Assembly (NCBI GenBank): GCA_944367045.1
Contig: CALVWI010000007.1
Coordinates: 31,444 to 95,443, forward strand
Direction: 5' to 3'
Length of the DNA: 64,000 nucleotides
DNA from: an uncultured Clostridia bacterium
GTDB taxonomy: Bacteria > Bacillota > Clostridia > Christensenellales > Borkfalkiaceae
Part shown: piece after piece, positions 23,970 through 31,970 of the stretch
Numbering within the stretch: position 1 is the stretch's first letter
Layout of the letters: each line of letters starts with the position of its first letter
The notes under the pieces: generated by a model
Told to the model about the DNA's origin: nothing
Seen by the model: the letters and a program-made list of their open reading frames with translations, nothing else
Databases searched by the model: none
Translations under genes and position numbers: made by a program

Positions 23970-24713
23970 TCACTTTGCGGCGGCCTGCCCCTCTGCCTGC
24001 AGCTTGTCTGCGGTCTTTTCGGTCTCTCGCTGGTGCTTCGCCATCTTCCGCCAGTTGATGAAGCCGTAGAGATCGTTGATGAGGAACATCACGAAGCAGA
24101 TGATGACGGAGAGATACGAGATGTCCTCGACGGCGGCGAGCGACCACAGGACGATGAGGACGACGTCGTTCGCGGCATAGGCGAGCGCGTACCACGGGCT
24201 GCGGCGGAAGGTGAGATAGACGGCGATGAAGCTCGTCGCGACGGACACCGTGCTCGGGATGAGGTTGGCGGTGTTGAGCGCGCGCAGGATGAAGTAGAAG
24301 GCAAACGTCACGGCGACGGTGAGGACGAACGCAAAGACAAACTCTTTCGCCTTCAGGTGGTTGACCTTGACCTCGCTCTTGTTGCCGTTGAAGGGGTGAC
24401 GAAGCCATGCGACGAGCGCGACGACGGCCATCGGGGCGGTCATGCCGAGGTAGGTGATCATCTCGCCGTAATAGGCGAACGTCCACGAAATGACGCCGTA
24501 GAGGGCGCTGAAGACGAGCATGAGGACCTGCCCTATCGGGTTGCCCTTGGCGCAGAAGATGAGCGACGTCGCCCCCACGAGCGAGGCGATGAGGGTGAGC
24601 CAGTTGGTGCGGTCGAAGACGCAGAAGGACACCGTGATGAGGAGGACGGACGCGCCCCAGAGCGCGAGCTCGCCCTTTGAAAAGGAACGGAAGAACTTTT
24701 TGACTGCCTGCAT
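23970..24713 (-). CDS. pnuC: PnuC-family vitamin transporter
   Basis: PnuC proteins facilitate uptake of nicotinamide riboside or related vitamins without energy coupling. The 247-residue protein has about seven or eight hydrophobic helices. It shows family landmarks: NPIGQVLMLVFSALYGVISW early, and later SVATSFIAVYLTFRRSPWYALAYAANDVV with the conserved W and N/D positions, ending in LINDLYGFINWRKM. Paralogues carry thiamine (PnuT) or riboflavin (PnuX), so the substrate is not certain. The gene is preceded by a structured 5' leader (24714-24822) that may sense the vitamin or its cofactor. The charged C-terminal tail is cytoplasmic. Confidence 0.88.
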   Translation of the reverse strand: MQAVKKFFRSFSKGELALWGASVLLITVSFCVFDRTNWLTLIASLVGATSLIFCAKGNPIGQVLMLVFSALYGVISWTFAYYGEMITYLGMTAPMAVVALVAWLRHPFNGNKSEVKVNHLKAKEFVFAFVLTVAVTFAFYFILRALNTANLIPSTVSVATSFIAVYLTFRRSPWYALAYAANDVVLIVLWSLAAVEDISYLSVIICFVMFLINDLYGFINWRKMAKHQRETEKTADKLQAEGQAAAK

Positions 24714-24822
24714 AATTTACCTCACAAAAAAGGACACCCGCAGCAGCATCTTCCATGACCTAACGATGCCGCAACGAATGCCCTCTGCATTCCCTACCCG
24801 GTGGCAGGATGTTTTTGAATTT
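24714..24822 (-). promoter_or_regulatory. Structured pnuC leader, candidate riboswitch of unassigned class
   Basis: The 110-nt untranslated leader can fold into a three-way junction. P1 pairs CATCCTGC (24811-24804) with GCGGGTG (24741-24735), with one bulge and one wobble. P2 is GAATGC/GCATTC (24776-24792), and P3 is GCGGCATC/GATGCTGC (24772-24765 with 24750-24743, one wobble). A U6 run (24731-24726) follows P1 after three nucleotides, so P1 formation may cause termination. I do not recognise the TPP, FMN, preQ1, THF or NAD aptamer consensus in it. Confidence 0.5.
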
Positions 24823-24827
24823 TCTCT

Positions 24828-24856
24828 AATATAGCAGACCCTTCCCGTGAAGTCAA
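24828..24856 (-). promoter_or_regulatory. Promoter of pnuC
   Basis: TTGACT (24856-24851), 17-bp spacer, TATATT (24833-24828) on the minus strand, with TGC before the -10. It lies just past the MATE stop codon. Confidence 0.82.
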
Positions 24857-24861
24857 GCGTT

Positions 24862-26307
24862 TTACGCGCATTTTTCGGGGGAAGTTTGCTGTGCCGCCGA
24901 AGGCTCCGCCCCTTCCGAGACCTCGCGCCTTGCGAGGGCCTCGGCGATCTTGCGGCGCGTCTTTTTATAGGCGTAGGCGAAGTAGGCGATCTCGCACGCC
25001 GCCGTGATGATCCACGAGACGGGATAGAGCAGATAGAGAAGCGTCGTCGTACCCTGAATGGGGAAGATGACGTACACCCAGAACACACGGAACACGCACG
25101 AGCCGAGAATGACCATGACGGTCGGGACGATCGTCCTGTTCAAGCCGCGCGAGGCCGCGATGGTGCAGTCCATGAACGCCGAGAGCGCATAGGAAAAGCA
25201 CATGACGCGCAATCGGTCCTTGCCCGCGGCGATGATGGCGGCGTCCCCCGTGAAGATGGAGAGGAACACATCGGCAAAGGCGAAGATCAGAAGGCCGAAG
25301 ACGAGCCCCGCGCCGAAGGAGTAGGCGAGGCTTATGAAGTAGCTCTTGAGCATGCGGTCGGGAAGTCCTGCGCCGTAGTTTTGGCCGATGAAGCTCGTGC
25401 AGCCCGTGTAGAAGGCGGCCATGAGCTCGAAGACGAGGGTATCCGCATTGACGGCGGCCGTGTTGCCCTCGACGACGGTGGGCGAGAAGGAATTGACGCC
25501 CGCCTGAATGAAGAGGTTGGCGAGCTGGAAGATGGCGTTCTGAATGCCCGCTGGAATGCCCAGCATGAGCACGAGCCGCGCGATGCGCCAGTCCATTCTG
25601 AGCTTGGAAAAGCGCAGCTTGTACGGCCTCTTGGAGCGATGGAGGGCGGCCAAGATGAGCACACACGACAGCCACTGCGAGATGGAGCTTGCGAGCGCGA
25701 CGCCCGCGACGGACATATCGCAGACGATGACGAAGAAGAGGTTCAAAACGATGTTGGTGACGCCCGAGATGCTCAGGTAGATGAGCGGCTTCTTGGTGTC
25801 GCCGTCGGCGGAAAAGACGCCGTTGCCGAAGTTGTAGAGCGCCGTGCCGATCGCACCCGTGAAGTAGATGTAGATGTAGAGGAGGGCGCCGTCGAGGAAC
25901 TCCTCCTTCGTCTTCATGAGGATGAGCACGGGGCGGGCGAGGCCCATCGCAAGCGCCGCGACGACGACGCCGAACGCAGCCGCTACCAAAAAGGCGGTGT
26001 GCGCCGCGCGGGAGGTGTATTCCTCGTCATTGGCGCCGATGCGCTGCGCGACGACGGCGTTGATGCCCGCGCCGAGACCGATGAGAAGGCCCGTGAAGAG
26101 GGCGACGTAGGTCGTCGTGGAGCCGACGGCACCTAAAGCGCTCTCGGGGCCGAACCTTCCGACGACGGCGACGTCGGACATATTGAAGAGCACCTGCAGC
26201 ACGTTGGAGAGCATGAGCGGCAGGCTGAAGAGGAAGATATTTTTGAGGAGCGGGCCCTTCGTCATCGTGAGGGCGTTCGCCTTGTGTCTTGCGTGCGTCT
26301 TTTGCAT
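24862..26307 (-). CDS. MATE family efflux transporter
   Basis: A 481-residue multidrug and toxic compound extrusion pump, exchanging drugs or metabolites for Na+ or H+. Twelve hydrophobic segments fall into two pseudo-symmetric halves. Family-typical stretches are LPLMLSNVLQVLFNMSDVAVVGRFG near the N terminus, ALGAVGSTTTYVAL, and GIPAGIQNAIFQLANLFIQAGVN at the start of the second half. Length is normal. The ATG at 26307 follows AGGAAAAAG; a second ATG at codon 15 (MTKGPLL) is a possible alternative start. It has its own promoter. The substrate cannot be inferred. Confidence 0.93.
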   Translation of the reverse strand: MQKTHARHKANALTMTKGPLLKNIFLFSLPLMLSNVLQVLFNMSDVAVVGRFGPESALGAVGSTTTYVALFTGLLIGLGAGINAVVAQRIGANDEEYTSRAAHTAFLVAAAFGVVVAALAMGLARPVLILMKTKEEFLDGALLYIYIYFTGAIGTALYNFGNGVFSADGDTKKPLIYLSISGVTNIVLNLFFVIVCDMSVAGVALASSISQWLSCVLILAALHRSKRPYKLRFSKLRMDWRIARLVLMLGIPAGIQNAIFQLANLFIQAGVNSFSPTVVEGNTAAVNADTLVFELMAAFYTGCTSFIGQNYGAGLPDRMLKSYFISLAYSFGAGLVFGLLIFAFADVFLSIFTGDAAIIAAGKDRLRVMCFSYALSAFMDCTIAASRGLNRTIVPTVMVILGSCVFRVFWVYVIFPIQGTTTLLYLLYPVSWIITAACEIAYFAYAYKKTRRKIAEALARREVSEGAEPSAAQQTSPEKCA

Positions 26308-26333
26308 AACTTTTTCCTGTTTACCGAAGGAAT

Positions 26334-26362
26334 AGTATAATGACGCGGCCCGTGAAAGTCAA
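26334..26362 (-). promoter_or_regulatory. Promoter of MATE gene
   Basis: TTGACT (26362-26357), 17-bp spacer, TATACT (26339-26334) on the minus strand. Confidence 0.82.
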
Positions 26363-26396
26363 CGATTTTATACCCCCTTTCAAGAGAAAAAGAAAC

Positions 26397-26422
26397 TACC
26401 CGGCCGAGTGTTCGACCGGGTA
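26397..26422 (-). terminator. Terminator of tRNA-Ala
   Basis: TACCCGG pairs with CCGGGTA (26397-26403 with 26416-26422), with a further CGA/TCG inside. The minus strand continues as GTTTCTTTTTC. Confidence 0.75.
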
Positions 26423-26427
26423 TCCTG

Positions 26428-26503
26428 TGGTGGAGATAACGAGACTCGAACTCGTGACCTATACGTTGCGAACGTATCGCGCTACCAACTGTGCTATATC
26501 CCC
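26428..26503 (-). tRNA. tRNA-Ala (anticodon CGC)
   Basis: A complete 76-nt cloverleaf on the minus strand with encoded CCA. The acceptor stem is GGGGATA/TATCTCC and contains the G3-U70 wobble that defines alanine identity. The anticodon stem ATACG/CGTAT encloses TTCGCAA, so the anticodon is CGC (codon GCG). The T arm has GTTCGAGTC. It has its own promoter at 26542-26569 and a terminator. Confidence 0.97.
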
Positions 26504-26541
26504 AAACCGATGTGCGGGCAAACTGCCCGTTTGTGCCTATG

Positions 26542-26569
26542 ATTATACCACAAACGGCGGAAAATGCAA
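26542..26569 (-). promoter_or_regulatory. Promoter of tRNA-Ala
   Basis: TTGCAT (26569-26564), 16-bp spacer, TATAAT (26547-26542) on the minus strand. Confidence 0.7.
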
Positions 26570-26630
26570 GCGTTTTTTCGGCATGGACGAAATTTTCATG
26601 CGGCGGGCGCCCTCGGCATTTTTATCTTCG

Positions 26631-26659
26631 TTGACTTTGTGGTCAATTTATGCTATTAT
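26631..26659 (+). promoter_or_regulatory. Promoter of HAD-acyltransferase-symporter operon
   Basis: TTGACT (26631-26636), 17-bp spacer, TATTAT (26654-26659) with TGC before the -10. Confidence 0.82.
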
Positions 26660-26714
26660 TTCCTATGGAAACGAGTAAAGGGCGGCATTTTTCGCCCGAA
26701 AACGGGAGGAAGGT

Positions 26715-27386
26715 TTGGAGCGCAGCGCATCACAACATATGCAGGCGGCCGTGTTCGACCTCGACGGCACCCTCTTCAACTCCCTCGGCGTTTGGGACGA
26801 CGCCGACCGCGCCTTCCTCTCCCGCCGCAATATCGAACTCACGCCCGACTACACCGAGGCCGTCAAGCTCATGCACCTCGAGGAGGCCGCCCTCTACACA
26901 AAATCGCGCTATTCCCTCTCCGAGAGCCCCAAGGACATCATGGACGAGTGGCTCGCCTACATCCGCGCCGCCTATGCGACCATGCCCTTGAAGCCCTACG
27001 CGAGGGAATACCTCGAACTTCTGCACGCCGCGGGCGTCAGACTCGCCATTGCGACCTCTTCGGACAGGCAGATCTTCCTGCCCGCCCTTAGGCACAACCA
27101 AATCGACGGCCTCTTTTCCGCCGCCGTCACGGTGTGCGAGGTGGACCGCGGCAAGGAGTACCCCGACGTCTACCTCGAAGCCGCGCGGCGCATCGGGGCA
27201 GAACCGCAAACCTGCGCGGTGTTTGAGGACATCCTCCCCGCCGTGAAGGCTGCAAAGGCGGGCGGGTTCTTTACCGCGGCCGTCTTTGACGAGGGCTCCC
27301 GCCGCGACGAGGTGGCGCTCAAAAGCACCGCCGATCTCTTCCTCACGTCCTATGAGGAAGTACTCCTCTCCCCCATTCTCTTCTGA
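26715..27386 (+). CDS. HAD-superfamily hydrolase (beta-phosphoglucomutase-like)
   Basis: A 223-residue cytosolic phosphatase or phosphomutase of HAD subfamily IA. Motif I is VFDLDGTLFNS with the nucleophilic Asp, motif II LAIATSSD, motif III the Lys of RGKEYPDVYLEAARRIG and motif IV VFEDILPAVKAAKAGG. An alpha-helical cap lies between motifs I and II. The start is uncertain: TTG 26715 has GGGAGG 5 bp upstream, while ATG 26739 (MQAAVFDLDG) begins where family members usually start but lacks a ribosome site, so I prefer TTG. It is the first gene of a three-gene plus-strand operon. The substrate is unknown. Confidence 0.88.
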   Translation: MERSASQHMQAAVFDLDGTLFNSLGVWDDADRAFLSRRNIELTPDYTEAVKLMHLEEAALYTKSRYSLSESPKDIMDEWLAYIRAAYATMPLKPYAREYLELLHAAGVRLAIATSSDRQIFLPALRHNQIDGLFSAAVTVCEVDRGKEYPDVYLEAARRIGAEPQTCAVFEDILPAVKAAKAGGFFTAAVFDEGSRRDEVALKSTADLFLTSYEEVLLSPILF

Positions 27387-27388
27387 AT

Positions 27389-28615
27389 ATGGCAAACGAT
27401 CAAGATAAACGCAAATCGAAAAACAAGAAAAAGAACAGATGGAGACGCTTCCGGCACGGCGTCGTGAAGTCGCTCGTCCTGCCCCTCTCGCCCCTCGTCA
27501 AGCTGTGGTACGGCGCGAAAGTGGACCGCATGAAAAAGCCCGGCAAGCGACCCTATCTGCTGCTTTCCAACCACCAGACCGCCTTTGACCAGTTCTTCGT
27601 GGGCATGGTGTACCGAAAGCCCGTCTACTATGTGGCGAGTGAGGACCTCTTCTCCAACGGGTTCATCTCGCGCATGCTCGAGTGGGCGGTGCGGCCCATT
27701 CCCATCCGCAAGCAGACGACGGACGTGCGCGCCGTGATGACGTGCGTGAAAGTCGCGAAGGAGGGCGGCACCATCGCCATTGCGCCCGAAGGCAACCGCA
27801 CCTACAGCGGCAGGACGATGTATATCAACCCTGCGATCGGCGGGCTCGTCAAACTCCTGCGCCTGCCCGTCGCGTTCATCCGCTCCGAGGGCGGCTACGG
27901 CGTCCAGCCCCGCTGGGCAAACAACGTCCGCAAGGGCAAGATGCACGTGTACGTCTCGCGCATCATGGAGCCCGAGGAATACAAAAATCTTTCCGACAGT
28001 GAAGTCGCCGACATCGTCAAGAAGGAGCTCTACGTCAACGACTTCGACTACGGCGGCCGTTACAAGAGCAAGGCGCGCGCCGAGTTCATGGACCGCTTCC
28101 TGCACGTCTGCCCCGACTGCGGGCTTGCGACTTTCCACGCGGAAAAGCAGACGATCACCTGCACCAAATGCCATCGGACGTGGACGTACCTCGAGGACCG
28201 CACCTTCGACAAGGGCCCCTTCAAGAACCCCCTCGAGTGGTACGACTATCAGGGGAGCTACATCAACTCCCTCGATCTTTTAAACATGGAGGACGAGCTG
28301 CTCTTCACCGACCGTGCCTCGATGAAGGAGGTCATTCTCTATAAGAACAAGCAGCTCATCGCGGAGGACGCGGAGCTGAAGTTATACGGCGGAAAGCTTG
28401 AAGTGACGTTCGGCGGCAAGACGCTTTGCTATCCTTTCCGCGAAGTCTCGGCGTTCACGGTACTGGGGCGCAACAAACTCAACCTCTACTTCGGGGACAA
28501 GGTCTTTCAGTTCAAGGGAGATAAGCACTTCGACCCCGTGAAGTATATGCAGCTTCACCACCGCTTCCAAAACCTTTTGAAAGGAGACGAATATGGAAAA
28601 TTTTTGGGATTCTAA
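27389..28615 (+). CDS. PlsC-like acyltransferase with zinc ribbon and C-terminal beta domain
   Basis: The second of two paralogous acyltransferases in the window (the other at 6186-7478). After a very basic N terminus (KRKSKNKKKNRWRRFR), suited to membrane surface binding, come LLSNHQTAFDQFF with the catalytic H-x4-D and IAIAPEGNRTYSG with the PEG motif. At about residues 243-270 CPDCGLATF and CTKCHRTW form a zinc ribbon. The last 110 residues look like a PH-like beta domain. It starts 2 bp after the HAD stop and overlaps the symporter gene, so all three are likely co-translated. It probably acylates a lysolipid; the acceptor is unknown. Confidence 0.78.
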   Translation: MANDQDKRKSKNKKKNRWRRFRHGVVKSLVLPLSPLVKLWYGAKVDRMKKPGKRPYLLLSNHQTAFDQFFVGMVYRKPVYYVASEDLFSNGFISRMLEWAVRPIPIRKQTTDVRAVMTCVKVAKEGGTIAIAPEGNRTYSGRTMYINPAIGGLVKLLRLPVAFIRSEGGYGVQPRWANNVRKGKMHVYVSRIMEPEEYKNLSDSEVADIVKKELYVNDFDYGGRYKSKARAEFMDRFLHVCPDCGLATFHAEKQTITCTKCHRTWTYLEDRTFDKGPFKNPLEWYDYQGSYINSLDLLNMEDELLFTDRASMKEVILYKNKQLIAEDAELKLYGGKLEVTFGGKTLCYPFREVSAFTVLGRNKLNLYFGDKVFQFKGDKHFDPVKYMQLHHRFQNLLKGDEYGKFLGF

Positions 28616-29993
28616 TGTGTGGGGCAGTTTCAACGTCATTGCCGTCCTGCTCATCAGCCTGCTGGTCGCGAATGCGCTCAAGCGGCTCATCAAGCCGCTC
28701 GGCAATTCGCTCATTCCCACCTCGGTGCTGGGCGGCATCATGCTGCTCATCATCTCGTCCATCTACACGGGCGTGACGGAGGATTACCTCTTCGACACCG
28801 AGTTCTTCGGCGGCAACGGCATGGCGTTCTTGGAAATTTTGACCTACCACACGCTGGCGCTCGGCTTCATCGCCTCGACGCTCAAGAGCACCAAGGGCAA
28901 GATGAACAAACAGCGCGGCGTGGAAATCTTCAACACGGGCGTGACGACGGTGGCGACCTACCTTTTGCAGGGCATCTTCGGGCTTGCCATCACCATTCTT
29001 GCGGCGTTCGTCATTCCCGGATTCTTCAAGGCGGCGGGCATTCTTCTCCCCTTCGGCTACGGGCAGGGCTCGGGCCAGGCGATGAACTACGGTAACATCT
29101 ACGAGACACAGTACGGCTTTGAGGGCGGCAAGAGCTTCGGCCTCTCCGTCGCGGCGCTGGGCTTCCTGAGTGCGGCCATCGGCGGCGTCGTGCACCTCAA
29201 CATCATCAGGCGGAAAGGCAGGGTGCGCCGCGTGGGCGACGAGAAGGACTTCATTCCGAGCAGCGAAGTGCACAACGAGGGGGATATCCCCATGAACCAG
29301 GGCATCGACAAGATCACCATTCAGATCGCGTTCATCGCCCTCTCCTATGTGCTGAGCTACTTCCTGATGTACGGCTTAGGGCTGCTTCTCCCCTCGATGA
29401 AGGCGACCATCTACGGCTTCAACTTCTTCCTCGGCGTGCTCGCAGCCGTCATCGTCAAGGCGATCTTAAACCTCTTCCACAAGAAGAACATCGTCAAGAA
29501 GCAGTACACGAACAACTTCCTTCTCACGCGCATCAGCAACTTCTTCTTTGACATCATGATCGTCGCGGGCATCGCGGCCATCAAGCTGGATACCCTCAAG
29601 CAGTACTGGCACATTTTGCTCATTCTCGGCATCGTCGGGCTGTTTATCACCTACTTCTACAACCTCTGGATCGCAAGGAAGCTCTTCCCCTCCTACTCCG
29701 AAGAGCAGTTCCTCGTCATGTACGGCATGCTGACGGGCACGGCGTCGACGGGCGTCATCCTCCTTCGCGAGCTCGACCCCGACCTCGCAACGCCCGCTGC
29801 CGACAACCTCGTCTACCAGAACTTCCCCGCGATGGTGTTCGGCTTCCCCATGATGCTGCTCGCGACCTTCGCGCCCGAACAGCCCGAATGGACGCTTTTA
29901 ATTCTCGTCGGGTTCTTCATCGTGATGAACATCATTCTCTTCCGAAGTCAGATCTTCCGCAGGCGCAAAAAACCCGCCGCACCGCTCGAATAA
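28593..29993 (+). CDS. GltS-like sodium/glutamate-type symporter
   Basis: A 466-residue membrane protein with about ten to twelve hydrophobic helices in two halves, resembling sodium:glutamate symporters (GltS). The glycine-rich GYGQGSGQAMNYGNIYE near residue 150 and LTGTASTGVILLRELDP near residue 385 sit where GltS has its re-entrant substrate loops. A charged cytoplasmic loop (RRKGRVRRVGDEKDF) separates the halves. The ATG has AAGGAGA before it and overlaps the acyltransferase gene by 23 bp. The cargo could be glutamate or another dicarboxylate; the link with the upstream lipid gene is unexplained. Confidence 0.75.
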   Translation: MENFWDSNVWGSFNVIAVLLISLLVANALKRLIKPLGNSLIPTSVLGGIMLLIISSIYTGVTEDYLFDTEFFGGNGMAFLEILTYHTLALGFIASTLKSTKGKMNKQRGVEIFNTGVTTVATYLLQGIFGLAITILAAFVIPGFFKAAGILLPFGYGQGSGQAMNYGNIYETQYGFEGGKSFGLSVAALGFLSAAIGGVVHLNIIRRKGRVRRVGDEKDFIPSSEVHNEGDIPMNQGIDKITIQIAFIALSYVLSYFLMYGLGLLLPSMKATIYGFNFFLGVLAAVIVKAILNLFHKKNIVKKQYTNNFLLTRISNFFFDIMIVAGIAAIKLDTLKQYWHILLILGIVGLFITYFYNLWIARKLFPSYSEEQFLVMYGMLTGTASTGVILLRELDPDLATPAADNLVYQNFPAMVFGFPMMLLATFAPEQPEWTLLILVGFFIVMNIILFRSQIFRRRKKPAAPLE

Positions 29994-30005
29994 AACGGCA
30001 TACAA

Positions 30006-30042
30006 AAAGCCCCGTGCAAGCAAGCACGGGGCTTTGTTTTTC
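30006..30042. terminator. Bidirectional terminator
   Basis: Perfect 12-bp stem AAAGCCCCGTGC/GCACGGGGCTTT (30006-30017 with 30024-30035) between the convergent symporter and degV genes, with A- and T-rich flanks. Confidence 0.88.
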
Positions 30043-30910
30043 AGTTGAGGCAGCGCGTCACCGAGCAGGCGATGACGCCGGGGCCGACGTGGCAGGCGAT
30101 GCTTAGGGGCAGCGGGTCGCAGAAGCTCACGGGAATGTTGGGGAAGGCAGCTGCAAGCTCGTCGGCGAACTCCTTGATCTCCTTCTCGCGCTCGGTGTGG
30201 GCGAGGAAGATGCGCATCTCCCCTGCCGCGACGTAATCGGCAAAGCGGGTCGCGAGGTCGCTCTTTAAGGCGTCGATCATGACCTGCTTGGCCTGCTTGA
30301 CCGTCTGCACCTTCTTGAAGGCGTCGAGCTTGCCGCCCTGGATCTGAAGGACGGGCTTGACGCGCAAGATGGTGCCGATGAGCGCCGCCGCGGGCGTGAG
30401 GCGGCCGCCCTTCTTCAAGTACTTCAAGGTCTCGAGCGTGAGATAGATGCTGCTGTCCTCCGCCGTCTGCTCGAGCTTTCTTGCGATCTCCTTCGCAGAC
30501 ATGCCGCGCTCGGCCAACGAGATGGCGTCGTAGACGCTCTGCTTCAAGGTAATGGAGATGCGGCGGTTATCCACCACCTGCACCTTGCCGCCGTAGTCCT
30601 TTGCAAGGTTCTGCGCCGTGTGGCAGGACTCGGAGAGCGCGCTCGACATGGGGATATGCACGACTTCGTACCCCTCGTTCACCAATGCGTCCCACACCTC
30701 GGTGACGCTCACCGAAGAGGGCTGCGAGGTGGAGACGGAGGCGTCCCCCTGCAAGTGCTCGTAAAACTGTGCCTGTGTGAGGTCAACGTCCTCGAAATAC
30801 TGCTCGCCATCGATGACAAACGGCATGGGGATGACGGAGATTCCCAGTCTCTCCGCCTCGGCCTGCGAGATGCCGCTGTTGGAATCGGTGACGATCTTTA
30901 CCATAGCCAT
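30041..30910 (-). CDS. DegV family fatty-acid-binding protein
   Basis: DegV/FakB-type proteins bind a single fatty acid; some present it to fatty acid kinase FakA for incorporation into phospholipids. The 289-residue product has the two-domain layout, the N-terminal KIVTDSNSGIS with the conserved DS, the fatty-acid headgroup loop STSQPSSVSV, and the C-terminal GPGVIACSV that closes the pocket. No FakA gene is adjacent, so assignment as FakB rather than another DegV role is open. ATG 30910 follows TTGGAG. It is monocistronic with a consensus promoter. Confidence 0.93.
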   Translation of the reverse strand: MAMVKIVTDSNSGISQAEAERLGISVIPMPFVIDGEQYFEDVDLTQAQFYEHLQGDASVSTSQPSSVSVTEVWDALVNEGYEVVHIPMSSALSESCHTAQNLAKDYGGKVQVVDNRRISITLKQSVYDAISLAERGMSAKEIARKLEQTAEDSSIYLTLETLKYLKKGGRLTPAAALIGTILRVKPVLQIQGGKLDAFKKVQTVKQAKQVMIDALKSDLATRFADYVAAGEMRIFLAHTEREKEIKEFADELAAAFPNIPVSFCDPLPLSIACHVGPGVIACSVTRCLN

Positions 30911-30956
30911 GATCGTTTCTCCAATTCTTTGTTATTGTTCACTTCGTGACTTTTTC

Positions 30957-30985
30957 ATTATAGAAACTTTTCCCATGCTTGTCAA
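30957..30985 (-). promoter_or_regulatory. Promoter of degV-family gene
   Basis: TTGACA (30985-30980), 17-bp spacer, TATAAT (30962-30957) on the minus strand. Confidence 0.9.
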
Positions 30986-31028
30986 CCAAACGGGCGCGCT
31001 TTCGGGAAGAAAAAAACAAAAAAGAAAC

Positions 31029-31057
31029 TTGACAATCTGTATCCTGCGTTCTATAAT
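31029..31057 (+). promoter_or_regulatory. Promoter of nfnAB
   Basis: TTGACA (31029-31034), 17-bp spacer, TATAAT (31052-31057), giving a leader of about 63 nt. Confidence 0.9.
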
Positions 31058-31126
31058 AAGAGGTGCGGGCGAGGCGGAACTTTTCCCCCTTTTTGCCCCC
31101 GAAACCCAAGATAACAGGGAGGAATT

Positions 31127-31969
31127 ATGTACCGTATCTTAAAGAAAAAGAGCCTCAATCCCACCGTGACGCTGATGGAGATCGAGGCGCCCTTCGTGGC
31201 GAGAAAGGCGCGCGCGGGGCAGTTCATCATCCTCCGTGCGGACGAGCGGGGAGAGCGCATCCCCCTCACCGTGGCGGGGACCAACAAGGAGACGGGCGCC
31301 GTCACCATCATCTTCCAGATCGTCGGCGGCGCGACGATGACGCTGAACTCGCTGAATGAAGGCGACTGCGTCGCCGATTTCGTCGGGCCCCTCGGCAACC
31401 CCACCGAAGTGGAGGGCATCCAAAAGGCGTGCGTCGTGGGCGGCGGCGTGGGCTGCGCCATCGCGCTCCCCATCGTTCGCGAGCTCCACGAAATGGGCTG
31501 CAACGTCACCTCCATCGTCGGCTTCCGCAACAAGGACCTCGTCATTCTCGAGGACGAATTCAAGGCGGCTTCCGACAAGTTCGTCATGATGACGGACGAC
31601 GGCAGCTACGGCGAGAAGGGCAACGTCACCGTGCCCTTGAAGGCGATGCTCGAGGCGGGAGAGACGTTCGATAAAGTCATCACCATTGGCCCGCTCGTCA
31701 TGATGAAATTTGTAGCTTTGGCAACGAAGGAATACAATATCCCCACCATCGCATCGATGAACCCCATCATGATCGACGGCACGGGCATGTGCGGCGGCTG
31801 CCGCCTCACCGTCGGCGGCGAGACCAAGTTCGCCTGCGTGGACGGGCCCGACTTCGACGCCCACCTCATCGACTACGACGAGGCGATGAAGCGCTCGCGC
31901 ACCTATCAGGAATTTGAGGCAAAGGCCCGCGAAAGACACTGCAATCTCTTCAAGAAGGAGGTCCGCTGA
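31127..31969 (+). CDS. nfnA: NfnA: ferredoxin/NADP+ oxidoreductase small subunit
   Basis: The flavin-containing small subunit of the electron-bifurcating transhydrogenase NfnAB, which couples NADH and reduced ferredoxin to NADP+ reduction. The 280-residue protein follows the dihydroorotate dehydrogenase electron-transfer (PyrK-like) fold: an FAD-binding barrel (AGQFIILRADERGERIPLT), a nucleotide-binding domain (CVVGGGVGCAIALPIV) and a C-terminal [2Fe-2S] motif DGTGMCGGCRLTVGGETKFAC. It sits 1 bp before nfnB. The same subunit type is sometimes annotated as sulfide dehydrogenase beta (SudB), so exact physiology depends on the partner. Confidence 0.9.
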   Translation: MYRILKKKSLNPTVTLMEIEAPFVARKARAGQFIILRADERGERIPLTVAGTNKETGAVTIIFQIVGGATMTLNSLNEGDCVADFVGPLGNPTEVEGIQKACVVGGGVGCAIALPIVRELHEMGCNVTSIVGFRNKDLVILEDEFKAASDKFVMMTDDGSYGEKGNVTVPLKAMLEAGETFDKVITIGPLVMMKFVALATKEYNIPTIASMNPIMIDGTGMCGGCRLTVGGETKFACVDGPDFDAHLIDYDEAMKRSRTYQEFEAKARERHCNLFKKEVR

Positions 31970-31970
31970 G

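Noticed and set aside
24714-24822. TPP, FMN, preQ1 or THF riboswitch before pnuC
   Set aside because: None of the consensus sequence motifs of those classes that I know are present in the leader.
26715-26739. Start of the HAD hydrolase at ATG 26739
   Set aside because: It lacks a ribosome site, while TTG 26715 has one; kept as an alternative, not as the call.
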